Under the pieces are notes generated by a model. The model had not been told where the DNA came from. It worked only from the letters and a program-made list of their open reading frames with translations, and made no database searches. 64,000 nucleotides of DNA. Origin: Romeriopsis sp046049545 (lineage in GTDB: Bacteria > Cyanobacteriota > Cyanobacteriia > Leptolyngbyales > Leptolyngbyaceae). The stretch covers positions 62,001 through 126,000 of the forward strand of contig JBJORF010000001.1 of the NCBI GenBank assembly GCA_046049545.1. The letters are read 5' to 3'. Below, piece after piece: positions 25,678-35,147 of this stretch (positions are counted from its first letter, which is position 1; each line of letters opens with the position of its first letter). The position numbers and the translations under genes are program-made.

Positions 25678-26529
25678 ATGAAATCGGTTCAAATGTGGTT
25701 ACGGACAGCGAGCCTATCGGCTTTCAGTGGATGGGTCTTGGGTGTTGGGACGATCGGGGCTACCGGCCAGCTCAGTTTGGCTACCCCCGCCCCCCAGGAC
25801 TTTAGCCAAGCCAGCAGCAAAATTGCGATCGACCAAATTCCCAGCAATGCCCTGAGCCGAATTAAAACCGATATCAAAGTGCGCGATCGGGTCGCCCCCG
25901 CCCAAGTCAAACTCATCCGCGCCCAAGCCCGCACCTGGAACGGCTGCATGGGCCTCGAAAAACCGGGAACTGCCTGTATCGAGATTGCGATTTCCGGTTG
26001 GCAGGTGGTGCTGTCCGGGCCGAATCAGCGCTACTGGGTTTACCATGTCGATCAATCCGGCGATCGGGTTGCGCGTAACTATGCCGCCAGCTCCCTGAAA
26101 GTTAGCCAAATCCCGGCTCCGCGTTTTGTGGAGCGCGAGGTGGCCCCGAGCGACGATCGCACAGTGTTCCAAGAAGCCTTGCTCATGGGTAATACACGAA
26201 CTTACTACGCGATCGAACTCAAAACAGCGGGGGACAATTTTGTGCTGACCCAACGGGAGATTGCCCCGAAAGCGGGGCAACCCAAAGTCTTGAAGCGACT
26301 GACCGCCGCCCAAGTGCAACCCTTCCTCGCGACCTTGAACAAGCAGAACTTCCCCCACTTTAGCCAGCTCAGCTACTTCAATGGCGATCGCATCGCCGCC
26401 GATGCCCCCTTATTGCAGCTATCGAGCTACGGCACCGCCGTCGAATACACTGGTGGCGACGAGGCGTTGTTACCGCCCAAATTGCGGGTCATCGTCCGCG
26501 CCTGGAACCAGTTAACCCAGATTCGGTAG
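25678..26529 (+). CDS. Secreted/periplasmic hypothetical protein
   Basis: This 283-residue protein has a probable signal peptide (LSAFSGWVLGVGTIGATGQL, cleaved around residue 35) and a conserved-looking pair of cysteines in WNGCMGL and GTACIEIAI. These could form a disulfide in the periplasm. A central segment (QVVLSGPNQRYWVYHVDQSG) is characteristic of a cyanobacterial family of unknown role. The start follows a good AGGAG site seven bases upstream. The gene is divergent from uvrA and ends at a strong bidirectional terminator. Confidence 0.75.
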   Translation: MKSVQMWLRTASLSAFSGWVLGVGTIGATGQLSLATPAPQDFSQASSKIAIDQIPSNALSRIKTDIKVRDRVAPAQVKLIRAQARTWNGCMGLEKPGTACIEIAISGWQVVLSGPNQRYWVYHVDQSGDRVARNYAASSLKVSQIPAPRFVEREVAPSDDRTVFQEALLMGNTRTYYAIELKTAGDNFVLTQREIAPKAGQPKVLKRLTAAQVQPFLATLNKQNFPHFSQLSYFNGDRIAADAPLLQLSSYGTAVEYTGGDEALLPPKLRVIVRAWNQLTQIR

Positions 26530-26572
26530 GCTGGGCTTTACCCAATACCCACTGCATCGTCTAAAGCTAAAA

Positions 26573-26602
26573 CCCCCAACTGGCCGATCGACCAGTTGGG
26601 GG
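26573..26602. terminator. Bidirectional terminator between convergent genes
   Basis: An 11-bp perfect stem (CCCCCAACTGG with CCAGTTGGGGG) surrounds an 8-base loop containing CGATCG. It lies between the secreted-protein gene and lysS, which end towards each other. A-rich and T-containing flanks suit termination from both sides. Confidence 0.85.
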
Positions 26603-26627
26603 TTCGCCTAATTTATGGGTGGTCCAA

Positions 26628-28151
26628 TTAATCCTCACCCTCACTCTTCTCCGGCTTCAGCAGCGGGAACGCAATCACATCGCGAATACTCGCCGCATCG
26701 GTTAATAGCATCACCAGCCGATCGATGCCAATCCCCAATCCCCCTGTCGGCGGCATCCCATGCTCCAGCGCACAAAGGAAATCCTCATCAATATCCTGCG
26801 CCTCCAGATCCCCTGCGGCCTTCCGGGCTGCCTGCGCCTCCAGCCGCTCCCGTTGATCCAACGGATCAGTCAACTCCGAAAAGCTATTCCCCAATTCCCG
26901 ACCCACAACGAACAGCTCAAACCGTTCGACTAATCCTGGCTGCGATCGGTGCGGCTTGGCCAACGGCGAAATCTCCACGGGATAATCCGTAATGAACGTC
27001 GGCTGAATCAGCGTCGCTTCCACTTTTTGCTCAAAGGCTTCATTCAGTAAGCGGCCGATCGAAGTGCAATCCTCCACACCATGCAAACCCGCCGCGTTTG
27101 CCGCTGCCTTCGCACTGTCGAGATCGGCAAAGCTCGCAAAGTCCAGCCCCGTTGCCTCCTTGACCGCATCATTCATCGTAATGCGCTTCCAGGGGGCGGC
27201 GAGCTTAATCGGTACACCCTGGTATTCGATGTCCAAGGTGCCGATCGTGTCCTGCGCCGCTGTAATGATCAGATTCTCCGTCAGCGTCATCATCTCGTTG
27301 TAGTCAGCATAGGCTTGGTAGATCTCGATCGAGGTAAACTCCGGATTATGCCGCGTCGAAACGCCTTCATTCCGGAAGATCCGCCCCATTTCAAACACTT
27401 TTTCAAAGCCCCCGACCACCAGCCGCTTCAAGTGCAGCTCCGTTGCAATCCGCAAATACAGATCCATCTCCAGCGTATTGTGATGGGTCACAAACGGCCT
27501 GGCATCGGCTCCGCCCGCTTCACTCATCAGCACTGGCGTTTCGATTTCAATGAAGCCCTGCCGATCGAGATAACGCCGAATCGAAGCGGTAATCAACGCC
27601 CGTCGCCGGAAGGTCTTGCGCACCTCGGGATTGACGATTAGATCGATGTAGCGTTGGCGATAGCGTTTGGCGATGTCCGTGAGGCCGTGGTGCTTATCTG
27701 GCAGCGGCAGCAGCGACTTGGTCAGCATCGTGAACTGTTTCACATAGACTGATAGCTCACCCTTGTCGGTGCGCTTCAGGCTGCCCATCACCCCCACAAT
27801 GTCGCCAATGTCCGTCAACTGCTTCAGATGCTCAAAGGTTAAATGCTCAGCGGCATCCTGGCTGCCCATTTCGCTGTCAATCCGGGCCTTCTCTAAGTAA
27901 AGCTGGATATTGTCTGTTTCATCTTGCAGAGTAAAAAATGCCAGCTTGCCAAATACCCGCCGCGCCATGATCCGCCCCGCGATCGCGACTTCATCCGCCT
28001 GTTCTGTCCCATTGGCGAGATCCGCGTATTTTTCCTGCAACGCCGCCATGGTGTGGGTGGATTGCCATTGGTAGGCAAACGGATTTTGGCCCAGTTGCTT
28101 GAGCTGTTCAACTTTTTCAATGCGGGCAGCGCGGAGATCTTCGGAGGCCAT
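26628..28151 (-). CDS. lysS: Lysyl-tRNA synthetase, class II
   Basis: This 507-residue enzyme has an N-terminal OB-fold anticodon-binding domain (VAIAGRIMARRVFGKLAFFTLQD) and class II motifs: motif 2 as FRNEGVSTRHNPEFTSIE and motif 3 as GLGIGIDRLVMLL. It charges tRNA-Lys with ATP. The length and the MASEDLRAARIEKVEQLKQ start are typical. It is divergent from the next gene, with 540 bases between. Confidence 0.98.
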   Translation of the reverse strand: MASEDLRAARIEKVEQLKQLGQNPFAYQWQSTHTMAALQEKYADLANGTEQADEVAIAGRIMARRVFGKLAFFTLQDETDNIQLYLEKARIDSEMGSQDAAEHLTFEHLKQLTDIGDIVGVMGSLKRTDKGELSVYVKQFTMLTKSLLPLPDKHHGLTDIAKRYRQRYIDLIVNPEVRKTFRRRALITASIRRYLDRQGFIEIETPVLMSEAGGADARPFVTHHNTLEMDLYLRIATELHLKRLVVGGFEKVFEMGRIFRNEGVSTRHNPEFTSIEIYQAYADYNEMMTLTENLIITAAQDTIGTLDIEYQGVPIKLAAPWKRITMNDAVKEATGLDFASFADLDSAKAAANAAGLHGVEDCTSIGRLLNEAFEQKVEATLIQPTFITDYPVEISPLAKPHRSQPGLVERFELFVVGRELGNSFSELTDPLDQRERLEAQAARKAAGDLEAQDIDEDFLCALEHGMPPTGGLGIGIDRLVMLLTDAASIRDVIAFPLLKPEKSEGED

Positions 28152-28691
28152 GGGTCACTAGAGAAGGGTCAAATTTTGCAGCCTTTAATTATATCGGCAA
28201 TTGTCACGGGTTTGTGGTTGACGGCCTAGAAAATTGTGCGTGATGGTTGGCCGCCGATCGCGCTCAACCCCTGATGCTGAAGCGGTTATTGAGGATTAAG
28301 TGATGCAATATCTGCATTGCGCGATCGCGCTTTCTTGTGAAATGTGTTGCCAAATACTTTTTTCTTCCAATGAATAACTTTATAAACAGAGCAGGCAAAC
28401 TTCACAAAAACAATACAAAGCGAGGTGTATTTAGATACCGGCTGGTTTAACTGGAGCCTTATGTTTCAGGGTGTTTTGAGTGTTTTAGGGCGCGAATGTC
28501 GAGATCTGGCATTGCCCTGGGTATGGTTTCGTTGGTGTTGTGGTTTTCCGTTGTACTGAACGCTGACTCTATTGTTCTTGATCGCTGTTTCTGACTTCTT
28601 GAATTGCTGGAAATTGCTTTGTTAGTGCTCGTTTCGCGGCTAACGGCGATGACTGGTAAGGCTATTTAGCTTCTCACTTGCTTCGATATGG
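28152..28691. other. Intergenic region lysS / 28692 gene
   Basis: This is 540 bases between divergent genes. There is a short palindrome-rich part near 28303-28335 (GCAATATCTGCATTGC followed by CGCGATCGCG) and an A-rich stretch at 28350-28430. Only chance-like short ORFs are present, such as a 32-codon frame at 28460. Regulatory sites are expected but were not identified. Confidence 0.4.
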
Positions 28692-29759
28692 ATGGAAGGT
28701 ATGCAAAGCGTTGACCGTGATTTTAGTTTAGATACCGTGGCTTTGCTCAACACGCCACTCAAACCCGCAAAATCGAATCTTTCTTCTCTGGCTTCGGTTT
28801 GGGCCAGACGTTATGTTACCTCCGTTGCCCAGGCTTCGATGTCAGAATGGTCATCTGCCCAGCGATTGCGCAGTGAAATTGTCGATCGTCAGCTATCGCA
28901 TCGGCGATCGGTGGAAGCGCGATTAAGTGCGACGATTCGTCATGCGAGCGCCCAGGCTTGGGCAAAAACGGAAGCGTTGTTGCAAGGGGAACTCGATCGG
29001 CATGGGATTGCCCCAGAATTAATTAACCCCTGGGAAATTGCTGGAGATGCCCATCAGTTGTTTGCGCAGGTGATTGCCGCCTATGGGGCAAATGTGCTAG
29101 CACCGAAAATGGCGTTAACGGTGGGGCCGCAATGCGGTCAGTTGCGGACGAAATATATGGCTCATGACCCGCGCATTATTGGCTTTGTTAGTATGCAGTG
29201 CCATTACACAGGGCAAATGCTACTGGCGCAGTTGCGGAGTGCGGAGCAGCAGGAATTTGCGCCTTACTTAAAAGTGATTGATGATCACCTATATATGCCG
29301 CTCCAGGAAGCCTACCAGGCGGCGGCCCAATGCGACCCCGACGACGCGGCGCTGCGGGCGGTGCAAAATTTATTACGGGTCAGCAGCCGCGTTGCCCGTA
29401 AGGTCTGTAAGCGTGTCCAAAATCAGAATTTGGGTTATCAGAGCTACAGTGGTCTACTTTCGACGGATGCCGTGCGCGTTTCCAGCTTGCGCGATGTGGA
29501 AATGTTTCAGCTCTACCTCTGTCTTTGTCTGCTGGAAGGAAATGTGCGATCGGTGCAAGCGCAGTTGTTTCCCCTCTGTGTGATGCTCTATCCGCGACTG
29601 CGTGTGAGCTGGAACTTAGTCCAGGAAATGCTAGAAGTAATGGGTTGGGAAATGCATAAGCGATTGCTGCCCGGTGACATGATCCAGTTCTTGCCTTATT
29701 TACGGACCCTGGGGCACATGTTTTCGAAGGACGTGTTTGAGGGGTCGCGTGAGGCTTGA
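28692..29759 (+). CDS. Conserved hypothetical cyanobacterial protein
   Basis: This soluble, largely helical protein of 355 residues has no signal peptide, membrane segment or recognisable catalytic motif. The middle (MALTVGPQCGQLRTKYMAHDPRIIGFVSMQ) and the C-terminal half (FPLCVMLYPRLRVSWNLVQEMLEVMG) look conserved in style. The ATG at 28701 is an alternative start, but GGAAGG is immediately adjacent to it, so neither is certain. It is followed at 108 bases by the NYN nuclease gene on the same strand. I do not recognise a function. Confidence 0.65.
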   Translation: MEGMQSVDRDFSLDTVALLNTPLKPAKSNLSSLASVWARRYVTSVAQASMSEWSSAQRLRSEIVDRQLSHRRSVEARLSATIRHASAQAWAKTEALLQGELDRHGIAPELINPWEIAGDAHQLFAQVIAAYGANVLAPKMALTVGPQCGQLRTKYMAHDPRIIGFVSMQCHYTGQMLLAQLRSAEQQEFAPYLKVIDDHLYMPLQEAYQAAAQCDPDDAALRAVQNLLRVSSRVARKVCKRVQNQNLGYQSYSGLLSTDAVRVSSLRDVEMFQLYLCLCLLEGNVRSVQAQLFPLCVMLYPRLRVSWNLVQEMLEVMGWEMHKRLLPGDMIQFLPYLRTLGHMFSKDVFEGSREA

Positions 29760-29866
29760 GCGGATGAGCGCTGGCGGGTACCTGATGGCGGGTGACAGCA
29801 GTGGGTCGGTAATGGCATGATGAGAGAGTTATTTTTCGCACCCGCTGAGCCTTGGCGGTGTGTCCT

Positions 29867-30412
29867 ATGAAGCGATTGCCTGCCCAAGCCTTACTGCTGA
29901 TCGACGGTTATAACATCGTCGGTGCTTGGCGATCGCTCAAACAGGTGCGCGATGAAGCTGGCTTGGAAGAAGCGCGGCGGCAACTGATCGAGCGCATGAT
30001 GGGATTTGCCTCCTTCCATGGCTATGAAACACAGATTGTGTTTGATGCCCAGTATCAGGACTTGCCGGGTACCCAGGAAGTAATCACCCGGTTCGTCTCC
30101 GTGCATTACACCAACTCGGGGCAGACCGCTGATACCTATATTGAGAAAACCTGTGCGGATTTTCGTCAGGATTTACGCAAATTTGATCACCGTTTGATCG
30201 TCGCTACGAACGATACCGCGCAGAAATTGACCGTGATTGGTTACGGCGCGGAGTGGCTGAGTGCCGATCGATTGGCGAATGAAGTCGAACTCGCCGCACT
30301 GCACAGTGCCCGTCGCCAAAAGTCGACTCCGAAAAAAGGCTCTGCTCGACTGATGAACTCCCTTGATCCCGAATCCCAAGCCAAGCTCGATCGGCTCCGC
30401 TACGGGAAGTGA
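29867..30412 (+). CDS. YacP/NYN-domain ribonuclease
   Basis: This 181-residue protein has the NYN PIN-like fold: LLIDGYNIVGAWR near the N-terminus supplies the first aspartate, QTADTYIEK the central one, and VATNDTAQKL the last motif. This matches the YacP/Rae1 group, ribosome-associated endonucleases for mRNA. The ATG at 29867 was preferred to a TTG at 29852. Its stop is five bases from the convergent SDR gene. Confidence 0.88.
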   Translation: MKRLPAQALLLIDGYNIVGAWRSLKQVRDEAGLEEARRQLIERMMGFASFHGYETQIVFDAQYQDLPGTQEVITRFVSVHYTNSGQTADTYIEKTCADFRQDLRKFDHRLIVATNDTAQKLTVIGYGAEWLSADRLANEVELAALHSARRQKSTPKKGSARLMNSLDPESQAKLDRLRYGK

Positions 30413-30417
30413 AGGGT

Positions 30418-31182
30418 TTACCATTCGGTGCTGCCGACGTAGATGGTATCGCCACTTTTGAGGGTGCGATCGCTGCTGGCTTGGACGATCGCGGCGGCAA
30501 AATCTTCGACGGTCGGGAGACTGCCTGCTTGTTCGCGACGTTCTTCAATCAGGCGGCCCCCAGCGCGTTCCATGAGTTTGGGGGTGATCGTGCCTTCAAT
30601 TAGGTCACCGCTGACAACGACGAGATCAATTCCGCGATCGGCAAACTCGGGAATCCGATCGCGCAGGGCATTTTCGCCGGCATGTTTGCTGGCGGCGACG
30701 GGTTCATAGACTGGATAGACGGGCTTTTGGCCGTAGAAGTGGGCGAGGTGACTGGTGACAAAGACGACGCGTGCCCCCGCTGGCATGATCCGTAAGGCCC
30801 GATCGACTAAAGCCACCTGTGCGGTGTGATTGAGCTGCATGGCGTAGTCGGCGGCTTTGTCTTTCTCCAGTCCGCCACTGGCATTCAGGATCAGCAGATC
30901 GAGGTGAGTAAATGCCTGTTCTGCGGTCTGCACCATGCGATCGAGATCCGCCAGATTCGTTAAATCGGCTTGGGCGAGGATGGCCTGTTGTCCGAGGGCG
31001 GCAACTTTGGCGGCGATCGCTTCGGCGCGAGGTGCTTTGCTGCGGTAATTAATCACGACATTGGCCCCTTGGGCAGCCAGCATTTCGGCGACGACGGCAC
31101 CGACCCCTCGGGAAGCACCCGTGATCAGTGCCGACTTCGAATTCAAACTCGACGAATTCAGACTAGAGGCATTCAGAGACAT
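30418..31182 (-). CDS. SDR-family oxidoreductase
   Basis: This 254-residue Rossmann protein has the cofactor motif TGASRGVGAVVAEML near residue 18, LILNASGG, and a basic residue pair after the second strand (NYRSKAPR) that favours NADP(H). The usual YxxxK catalytic pair is not in its normal spacing: the sequence is YEPVAASK, placing Val where Tyr is expected. A subgroup of SDRs with a YEPVA-S-K motif seems to share this. The leading Asn/Ser repeats (SLNASSLNSSSLNSK) are low-complexity and encoded by near-tandem DNA. The substrate is unknown. Confidence 0.85.
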   Translation of the reverse strand: MSLNASSLNSSSLNSKSALITGASRGVGAVVAEMLAAQGANVVINYRSKAPRAEAIAAKVAALGQQAILAQADLTNLADLDRMVQTAEQAFTHLDLLILNASGGLEKDKAADYAMQLNHTAQVALVDRALRIMPAGARVVFVTSHLAHFYGQKPVYPVYEPVAASKHAGENALRDRIPEFADRGIDLVVVSGDLIEGTITPKLMERAGGRLIEERREQAGSLPTVEDFAAAIVQASSDRTLKSGDTIYVGSTEW

Positions 31183-31285
31183 AGGGCATTGCCGAGCGCA
31201 GGTAATGTGGGACGCAGAAAAAATCTCTTCAAAGGACTTGTCAAATTTGAATCCCTTGGGTACTATAGCAAAGGTTGATGAGCGT

Positions 31286-31357
31286 TCCTCAGTAGCTCAG
31301 CGGTAGAGCGGTCGACTGTTAATCGATTGGTCGCAAGTTCGAATCTTGCCTGGGGAG
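31286..31357 (+). tRNA. tRNA-Asn (GTT)
   Basis: The 72-base gene has the acceptor stem TCCTCAG/CTGGGGA, a D arm with AGCTCAGCGGTAGAGC, an anticodon arm TCGA-CTGTTAA-TCGA with GTT at 31318-31320, and a T arm GCAAG-TTCGAAT-CTTGC. CCA is not encoded. Confidence 0.97.
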
Positions 31358-31370
31358 TTTTAAGTTTGAC

Positions 31371-31404
31371 GAAAGCGCTGTTCCTTGTGGGCAGCGCTTT
31401 CTTG
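31371..31404 (+). terminator. Intrinsic terminator of tRNA-Asn
   Basis: A perfect 10-bp stem, GAAAGCGCTG with CAGCGCTTTC, has an 11-base loop and follows the tRNA by 13 bases. The downstream T run is weak. Confidence 0.75.
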
Positions 31405-31544
31405 TCTGTTGCGGGTTGATATTTGTTGCTGGATTGTGTTTGCTGGGCCGTGGGTCGAATTGGTTGCATTCGGAGCTGAGGGCCTGCGTTATAGTGAAAA
31501 ATCTCAAGGTTAACTGTCCATCCTGAATTGGGACTCCGATCTCC

Positions 31545-32312
31545 ATGTTGGCAAAGCGTATTCTTCCCTGTCTTGATGTCAAAGCAGGTCGTGTGGTTAA
31601 GGGCGTAAATTTTGTCGAGTTGCGTGATGCGGGAGATCCGGTTGAGCTGGCCCAAGCCTATAACGCTGCCGGAGCCGATGAACTAGTGTTTCTAGACATT
31701 ACGGCGACCCATGAAGAACGGGGCGTGATCTTCGATATTGTCCAGCGCACCGCCGAGCAGGTCTTTATCCCCCTCACGGTGGGGGGTGGGGTGAATGATG
31801 TCGATGTGATTAAGCGGTTGCTGCGGGCTGGGGCCGATAAGGTGAGTATTAATTCCGCCGCAGTCCGGGATCCAGACTTTGTCAGTCAGGCCGCGAAGCA
31901 GTTTGGTGATCAATGCATTGTGGTGGCGATCGATGCTCGTCGCCGTTCGGATCCGGTGAATCCCGGTTGGGATGTCTACGTCCGAGGTGGCCGGGAGAAT
32001 ACCGGACTGGATGCGGTGAAGTGGGCCAAGCAAATGGTCGATCGGGGAGCCGGGGAACTGCTCGTCACGAGTATGGACGCGGATGGAACGAAGGCAGGAT
32101 ATGATCTAGCGCTAACGCGGATCCTTGCAGACTTAGTGCCCGTGCCCGTGATTGCCTCGGGCGGGGCGGGTAACTGTCAGCATATTTATGAAGCGGTCAC
32201 CGAGGGGCGGGCGGAAGCAGCGTTACTGGCTTCCTTGTTACATTACGGAGAGTTAACTGTTTCTGAGATTAAGAAATACTTAAGCGATCGGCAGGTTACA
32301 GTTCGACAATAA
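31545..32312 (+). CDS. hisF: Imidazole glycerol phosphate synthase subunit HisF
   Basis: This 255-residue beta/alpha barrel has the catalytic Asp in RILPCLDVKAGRVVKG near residue 11 and the second in CIVVAIDARR near 130. It makes imidazole glycerol phosphate and AICAR with ammonia from HisH during histidine synthesis. HisH is not adjacent, as is common in cyanobacteria. The length is typical. Confidence 0.98.
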   Translation: MLAKRILPCLDVKAGRVVKGVNFVELRDAGDPVELAQAYNAAGADELVFLDITATHEERGVIFDIVQRTAEQVFIPLTVGGGVNDVDVIKRLLRAGADKVSINSAAVRDPDFVSQAAKQFGDQCIVVAIDARRRSDPVNPGWDVYVRGGRENTGLDAVKWAKQMVDRGAGELLVTSMDADGTKAGYDLALTRILADLVPVPVIASGGAGNCQHIYEAVTEGRAEAALLASLLHYGELTVSEIKKYLSDRQVTVRQ

Positions 32313-32454
32313 CTGCCTAATGCCTTGATGCAAAGCCCTTCTAGCATGACTGGCCACTCTGGTTGGCCTGGGCTATCATGGAAAAAATTGCTTAACACTT
32401 TGCAACAGAGTGTTTTTTGATTAGAATTTCCTTTAAGAACTGTAACTAAGATTC

Positions 32455-32775
32455 ATGATCCCCATTGTGCTACTGCTGTTTGTAATTGTTTTGGTGGCTT
32501 GTGCCCTCCACCTGATGGAGCAGGCAGTGACACGGCAGGAGTTTTCTTTGATGTTGGCGGGGACTTTGGTGGCAAGTGCTTCGGCGGCCTTGGTAGGTGT
32601 GTATTTTGTCATGGGCAACTACATGGGTTATGTGAACCAGTTGGACAAGACTCCAGCCGAAATGGAGCAAGCCTACGAGTCGATCCGCTGGTATGTCGAT
32701 CAGGCTGAACTTTCGCAAAATAGCGCTAATTTTTTAGCTGACTCCCAGTCGGCTCCGGTTGTTGCGACAAAGTGA
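32455..32775 (+). CDS. Two-helix membrane protein, unknown function
   Basis: This 106-residue protein has two hydrophobic helices (IPIVLLLFVIVLVACALHL and LMLAGTLVASASAALVGVYFVM) followed by a polar tail with an acidic helix (TPAEMEQAYESIRWYVDQAE). The short connector and single-domain tail suggest a small membrane-complex component. I do not recognise the family. The start is the only ATG near the first helix, 142 bases after hisF. Confidence 0.7.
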   Translation: MIPIVLLLFVIVLVACALHLMEQAVTRQEFSLMLAGTLVASASAALVGVYFVMGNYMGYVNQLDKTPAEMEQAYESIRWYVDQAELSQNSANFLADSQSAPVVATK

Positions 32776-32952
32776 GGTTGCGGAATAGGGGTACGGATTG
32801 TTCGGCTTTGGGGGTGCGGCGATCGCGCTTAAAAATCCTGGAATTTCCTTGGTCATTCTGAGCCGAAGTCTTTAGACTAGAGAAGCGGTAGCCCTGGCGC
32901 TACGGCCTATCGATTTGTTCAAGCTCGTTCGTCAAAGGAAGCTGTAAGCGCT

Positions 32953-33753
32953 ATGTCTCTATTCGATCGTGTCAGCCGTCTCGTGCGCGCCAATGTTAAT
33001 GACGCTGTGAGCAAAGCTGAGGATCCAGAAAAGATCCTTGAACAAGCGCTGATCGACATGCAGGACAACTTCGTCAAGATGAAGGAAGCGGTAGCCAGCG
33101 CGATCGCGCAGCAGAAGCGCAGTCAGGCCCAACTGGCGAATAATGAACGCGAAGCAAAGGTTTGGCAAGAACGGGCGCAGTTAGCCTTGCAGAAGGGCGA
33201 TGAAGATTTGGCGCGGCAGGCATTGGTGCGGAAGAAGGGCCTGACCGATGCGGCGAATGCGCTGCAAGCCCAGCTTGATCAGCAGACGGGCCAAGTTGAC
33301 GGCCTGAAGAAGCAGTTGATGATGCTGGAAGGCAAGATTGCTGAGGCGAAGGCGAAGAAAGATATGCTCAAGGCCCGTGCCCAAGCGGCCAAGGCGAATG
33401 AGCAGCTCCAGTCGTCGATGAATAGCATGAGCAATAAGTCCGCAATGGCGGCCTTTGAGCGAATGGAAGACAAGATTGTGCAGCTTGAGTCGCGATCGCT
33501 GGCGGCGGCGGAGCTGGCTGGGGCGAACTTGGAAGCTCAGTTCATGGAGCTGCAAGCGGGCCAAGATGTGGACTTTGAACTCGAAGCGATGAAGCAGCAG
33601 CTGCTGGGCGGGACGGCGGCGGCACCGACGCAATCCTTGCCCCAGGGCCAAAGCCCAGCGGTGAATCAAACGGCAGCTACCTCCCAGGCCCAACCTGTCC
33701 CGGTTGTCGATGCGGAGCTAGAAGCCCTGAAGAAGCAAATTGAGAATTTGTAG
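32953..33753 (+). CDS. vipp1: VIPP1/IM30 (PspA family) membrane-remodelling protein
   Basis: This 266-residue coiled-coil ESCRT-III-like protein begins with the amphipathic helix MSLFDRVSRLVRANVNDAV, which binds membranes, and continues with long heptad helices. The C-terminal extension ends in VVDAELEALKKQIENL after a Pro/Gln linker; this separates VIPP1 from bacterial PspA. VIPP1 forms rods and rings and is needed for thylakoid maintenance. Confidence 0.93.
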   Translation: MSLFDRVSRLVRANVNDAVSKAEDPEKILEQALIDMQDNFVKMKEAVASAIAQQKRSQAQLANNEREAKVWQERAQLALQKGDEDLARQALVRKKGLTDAANALQAQLDQQTGQVDGLKKQLMMLEGKIAEAKAKKDMLKARAQAAKANEQLQSSMNSMSNKSAMAAFERMEDKIVQLESRSLAAAELAGANLEAQFMELQAGQDVDFELEAMKQQLLGGTAAAPTQSLPQGQSPAVNQTAATSQAQPVPVVDAELEALKKQIENL

Positions 33754-33833
33754 TCCGATCGATGGTCGGGAATTGCTGATCAGGTTCTACAATAGGAGGC
33801 CGAACCCGTTTCCTAACCTGTTTAGTGATCTCT

Positions 33834-34163
33834 ATGAGTACTCTGTCAGTCATCAGTGATTCCCAGTTTGACAGTGAGGTTTTGGCGGCAGACCAGCCAG
33901 TGATGGTCTACTTCTGGGCAGCCTGGTGCGGCCCTTGTCGATTAATGTCGCCGTTAGTGGAAAAGGTCTCGGCGACCTATGGCGATCGGCTCAAAGTGGT
34001 CAAAATGGAAGTTGACCCCAATCCGCAGAGTGTGGCGACCTGTAAAGTGGAGGGCGTTCCGGCGCTGCGCTTCTTTAAAGCGGGTGAAGTGACGACGATT
34101 TCGGAGGGCGCGATTAGCGCTCAGAAGCTAGAGGAACTGGTCACCCAGCATTTGGCTGCTTAA
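33834..34163 (+). CDS. Thioredoxin-fold protein with WCGPC
   Basis: This 109-residue protein has the active site AAWCGPCR near residue 33 and the cis-proline region VEGVPALRFFKAGE, so it is a normal thioredoxin-type disulfide reductase. The ATG at 33834 was chosen over a GTG at 33825. The divergent end (ISAQKLEELVTQHLAA) suggests a secondary thioredoxin rather than the main m-type. It lies 80 bases after vipp1. Confidence 0.92.
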   Translation: MSTLSVISDSQFDSEVLAADQPVMVYFWAAWCGPCRLMSPLVEKVSATYGDRLKVVKMEVDPNPQSVATCKVEGVPALRFFKAGEVTTISEGAISAQKLEELVTQHLAA

Positions 34164-34306
34164 ATCGGCGGCGCATGATCGTCAACGCGATCATGCCTGA
34201 ATGGAATGGGGTTCCTAGTGGACAAAAGATTCACTGGCCTTTGCCGGATTACATTGGCGATCGAACGAAGCTACAAGTAGCAAAAGGAATTGTGCGGGAG
34301 CCACAA

Positions 34307-34804
34307 ATGACAATGCTACTTGGGCGAACAGTGAGTGCCTTGGTCATGACTTTAATACTGGGTGCGAGTAGTGCCGTTGGTTTGCGTGAGGCCAATGAAC
34401 GGGCGAGTCGCCCCTTGCTGCCGCCGTCGGCGGTGTTTGCCTTGGATCCCTTGGAGCAAGCTGACCAATCGGGGTCGCTGGATTGTGCCAAGTTCAAGCG
34501 CCTCGCGCAATCCGCAGAATTGCAGGTGTTGGCGGTGCAGTTTGCCCACCAAGCAGAGTCTCCCGATTATCAGTCTCCCGATTATGTTGACCAAATGACC
34601 GCGCTCCAATCGGCGACCGTGCAACTACAATCCGCAACCTTTGCCGATCGCACCATTGAACAGCTACGGCAAGATTATGTTCAGCTATTGGAGCCTGTAG
34701 TGCAGGCCGCACGGCATCGTCCACCCGGCGCGATCGCTGACCTTGCCTCGTCGGTGACGCAGTTCAACCGTGAGCAAATCATTTTCAAGCAATGCGCGGC
34801 ATGA
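34307..34804 (+). CDS. Secreted hypothetical protein
   Basis: This 165-residue protein starts at the ATG preceded by GGGAG with a six-base gap. The open frame extends to 34175, but that part is not needed. A signal peptide (MTMLLGRTVSALVMTLILGA) suggests periplasmic or outer location. The rest is helical and Gln/Ala-rich, with two short near-repeats (SPDYQSPDYVDQ). A pair of cysteines occurs near the start and end of the mature part (LDCAKFKRL and FKQCAA) and could form a disulfide. I do not recognise the family. Confidence 0.6.
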   Translation: MTMLLGRTVSALVMTLILGASSAVGLREANERASRPLLPPSAVFALDPLEQADQSGSLDCAKFKRLAQSAELQVLAVQFAHQAESPDYQSPDYVDQMTALQSATVQLQSATFADRTIEQLRQDYVQLLEPVVQAARHRPPGAIADLASSVTQFNREQIIFKQCAA

Positions 34805-34811
34805 TCAGCTG

Positions 34812-34859
34812 GGTCAATGCTCAGTCAGGTCAATGTTCAGTCAGGTCAATGTTCAGTTG
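34812..34859. repeat. 16-bp tandem array, three units
   Basis: Three copies of GGTCAATGTTCAGTCA (the first with one change, the last with two) begin seven bases after the stop codon of the secreted-protein gene. Confidence 0.92.
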
Positions 34860-35147
34860 GGCAAAAGCCCAAAGATTCTGAAGACAAATGGTAACTTTGA
34901 CGATGGCGGTGCTTCCCCCCGCTATAAATTGCAGTATCCGATGAAGCGTGGCATACTATCGAGTGAAGAGAGAAAAATCTCTCGCTAGAATTTTGAGTAT
35001 TACGCTTTCCAGGTTGGTTTAACTTGTGTGATGTGGTGATTGAGCTCAGTCCTAAATGCAGTTGAGTGCGGTTGGGATGGGTCGATTGTTGAATTTGATT
35101 GGTTTCAATCTGTTGCAGGCCCCAAATTTTAGGATTGGAATTTGTAT

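Noticed and set aside
28460..28558. A 32-codon frame (MFQGVLSVLGRECRDLALPW...) between lysS and the 28692 gene
   Set aside because: It is Trp/Cys-rich, with no clear start signal or known small protein of this form.
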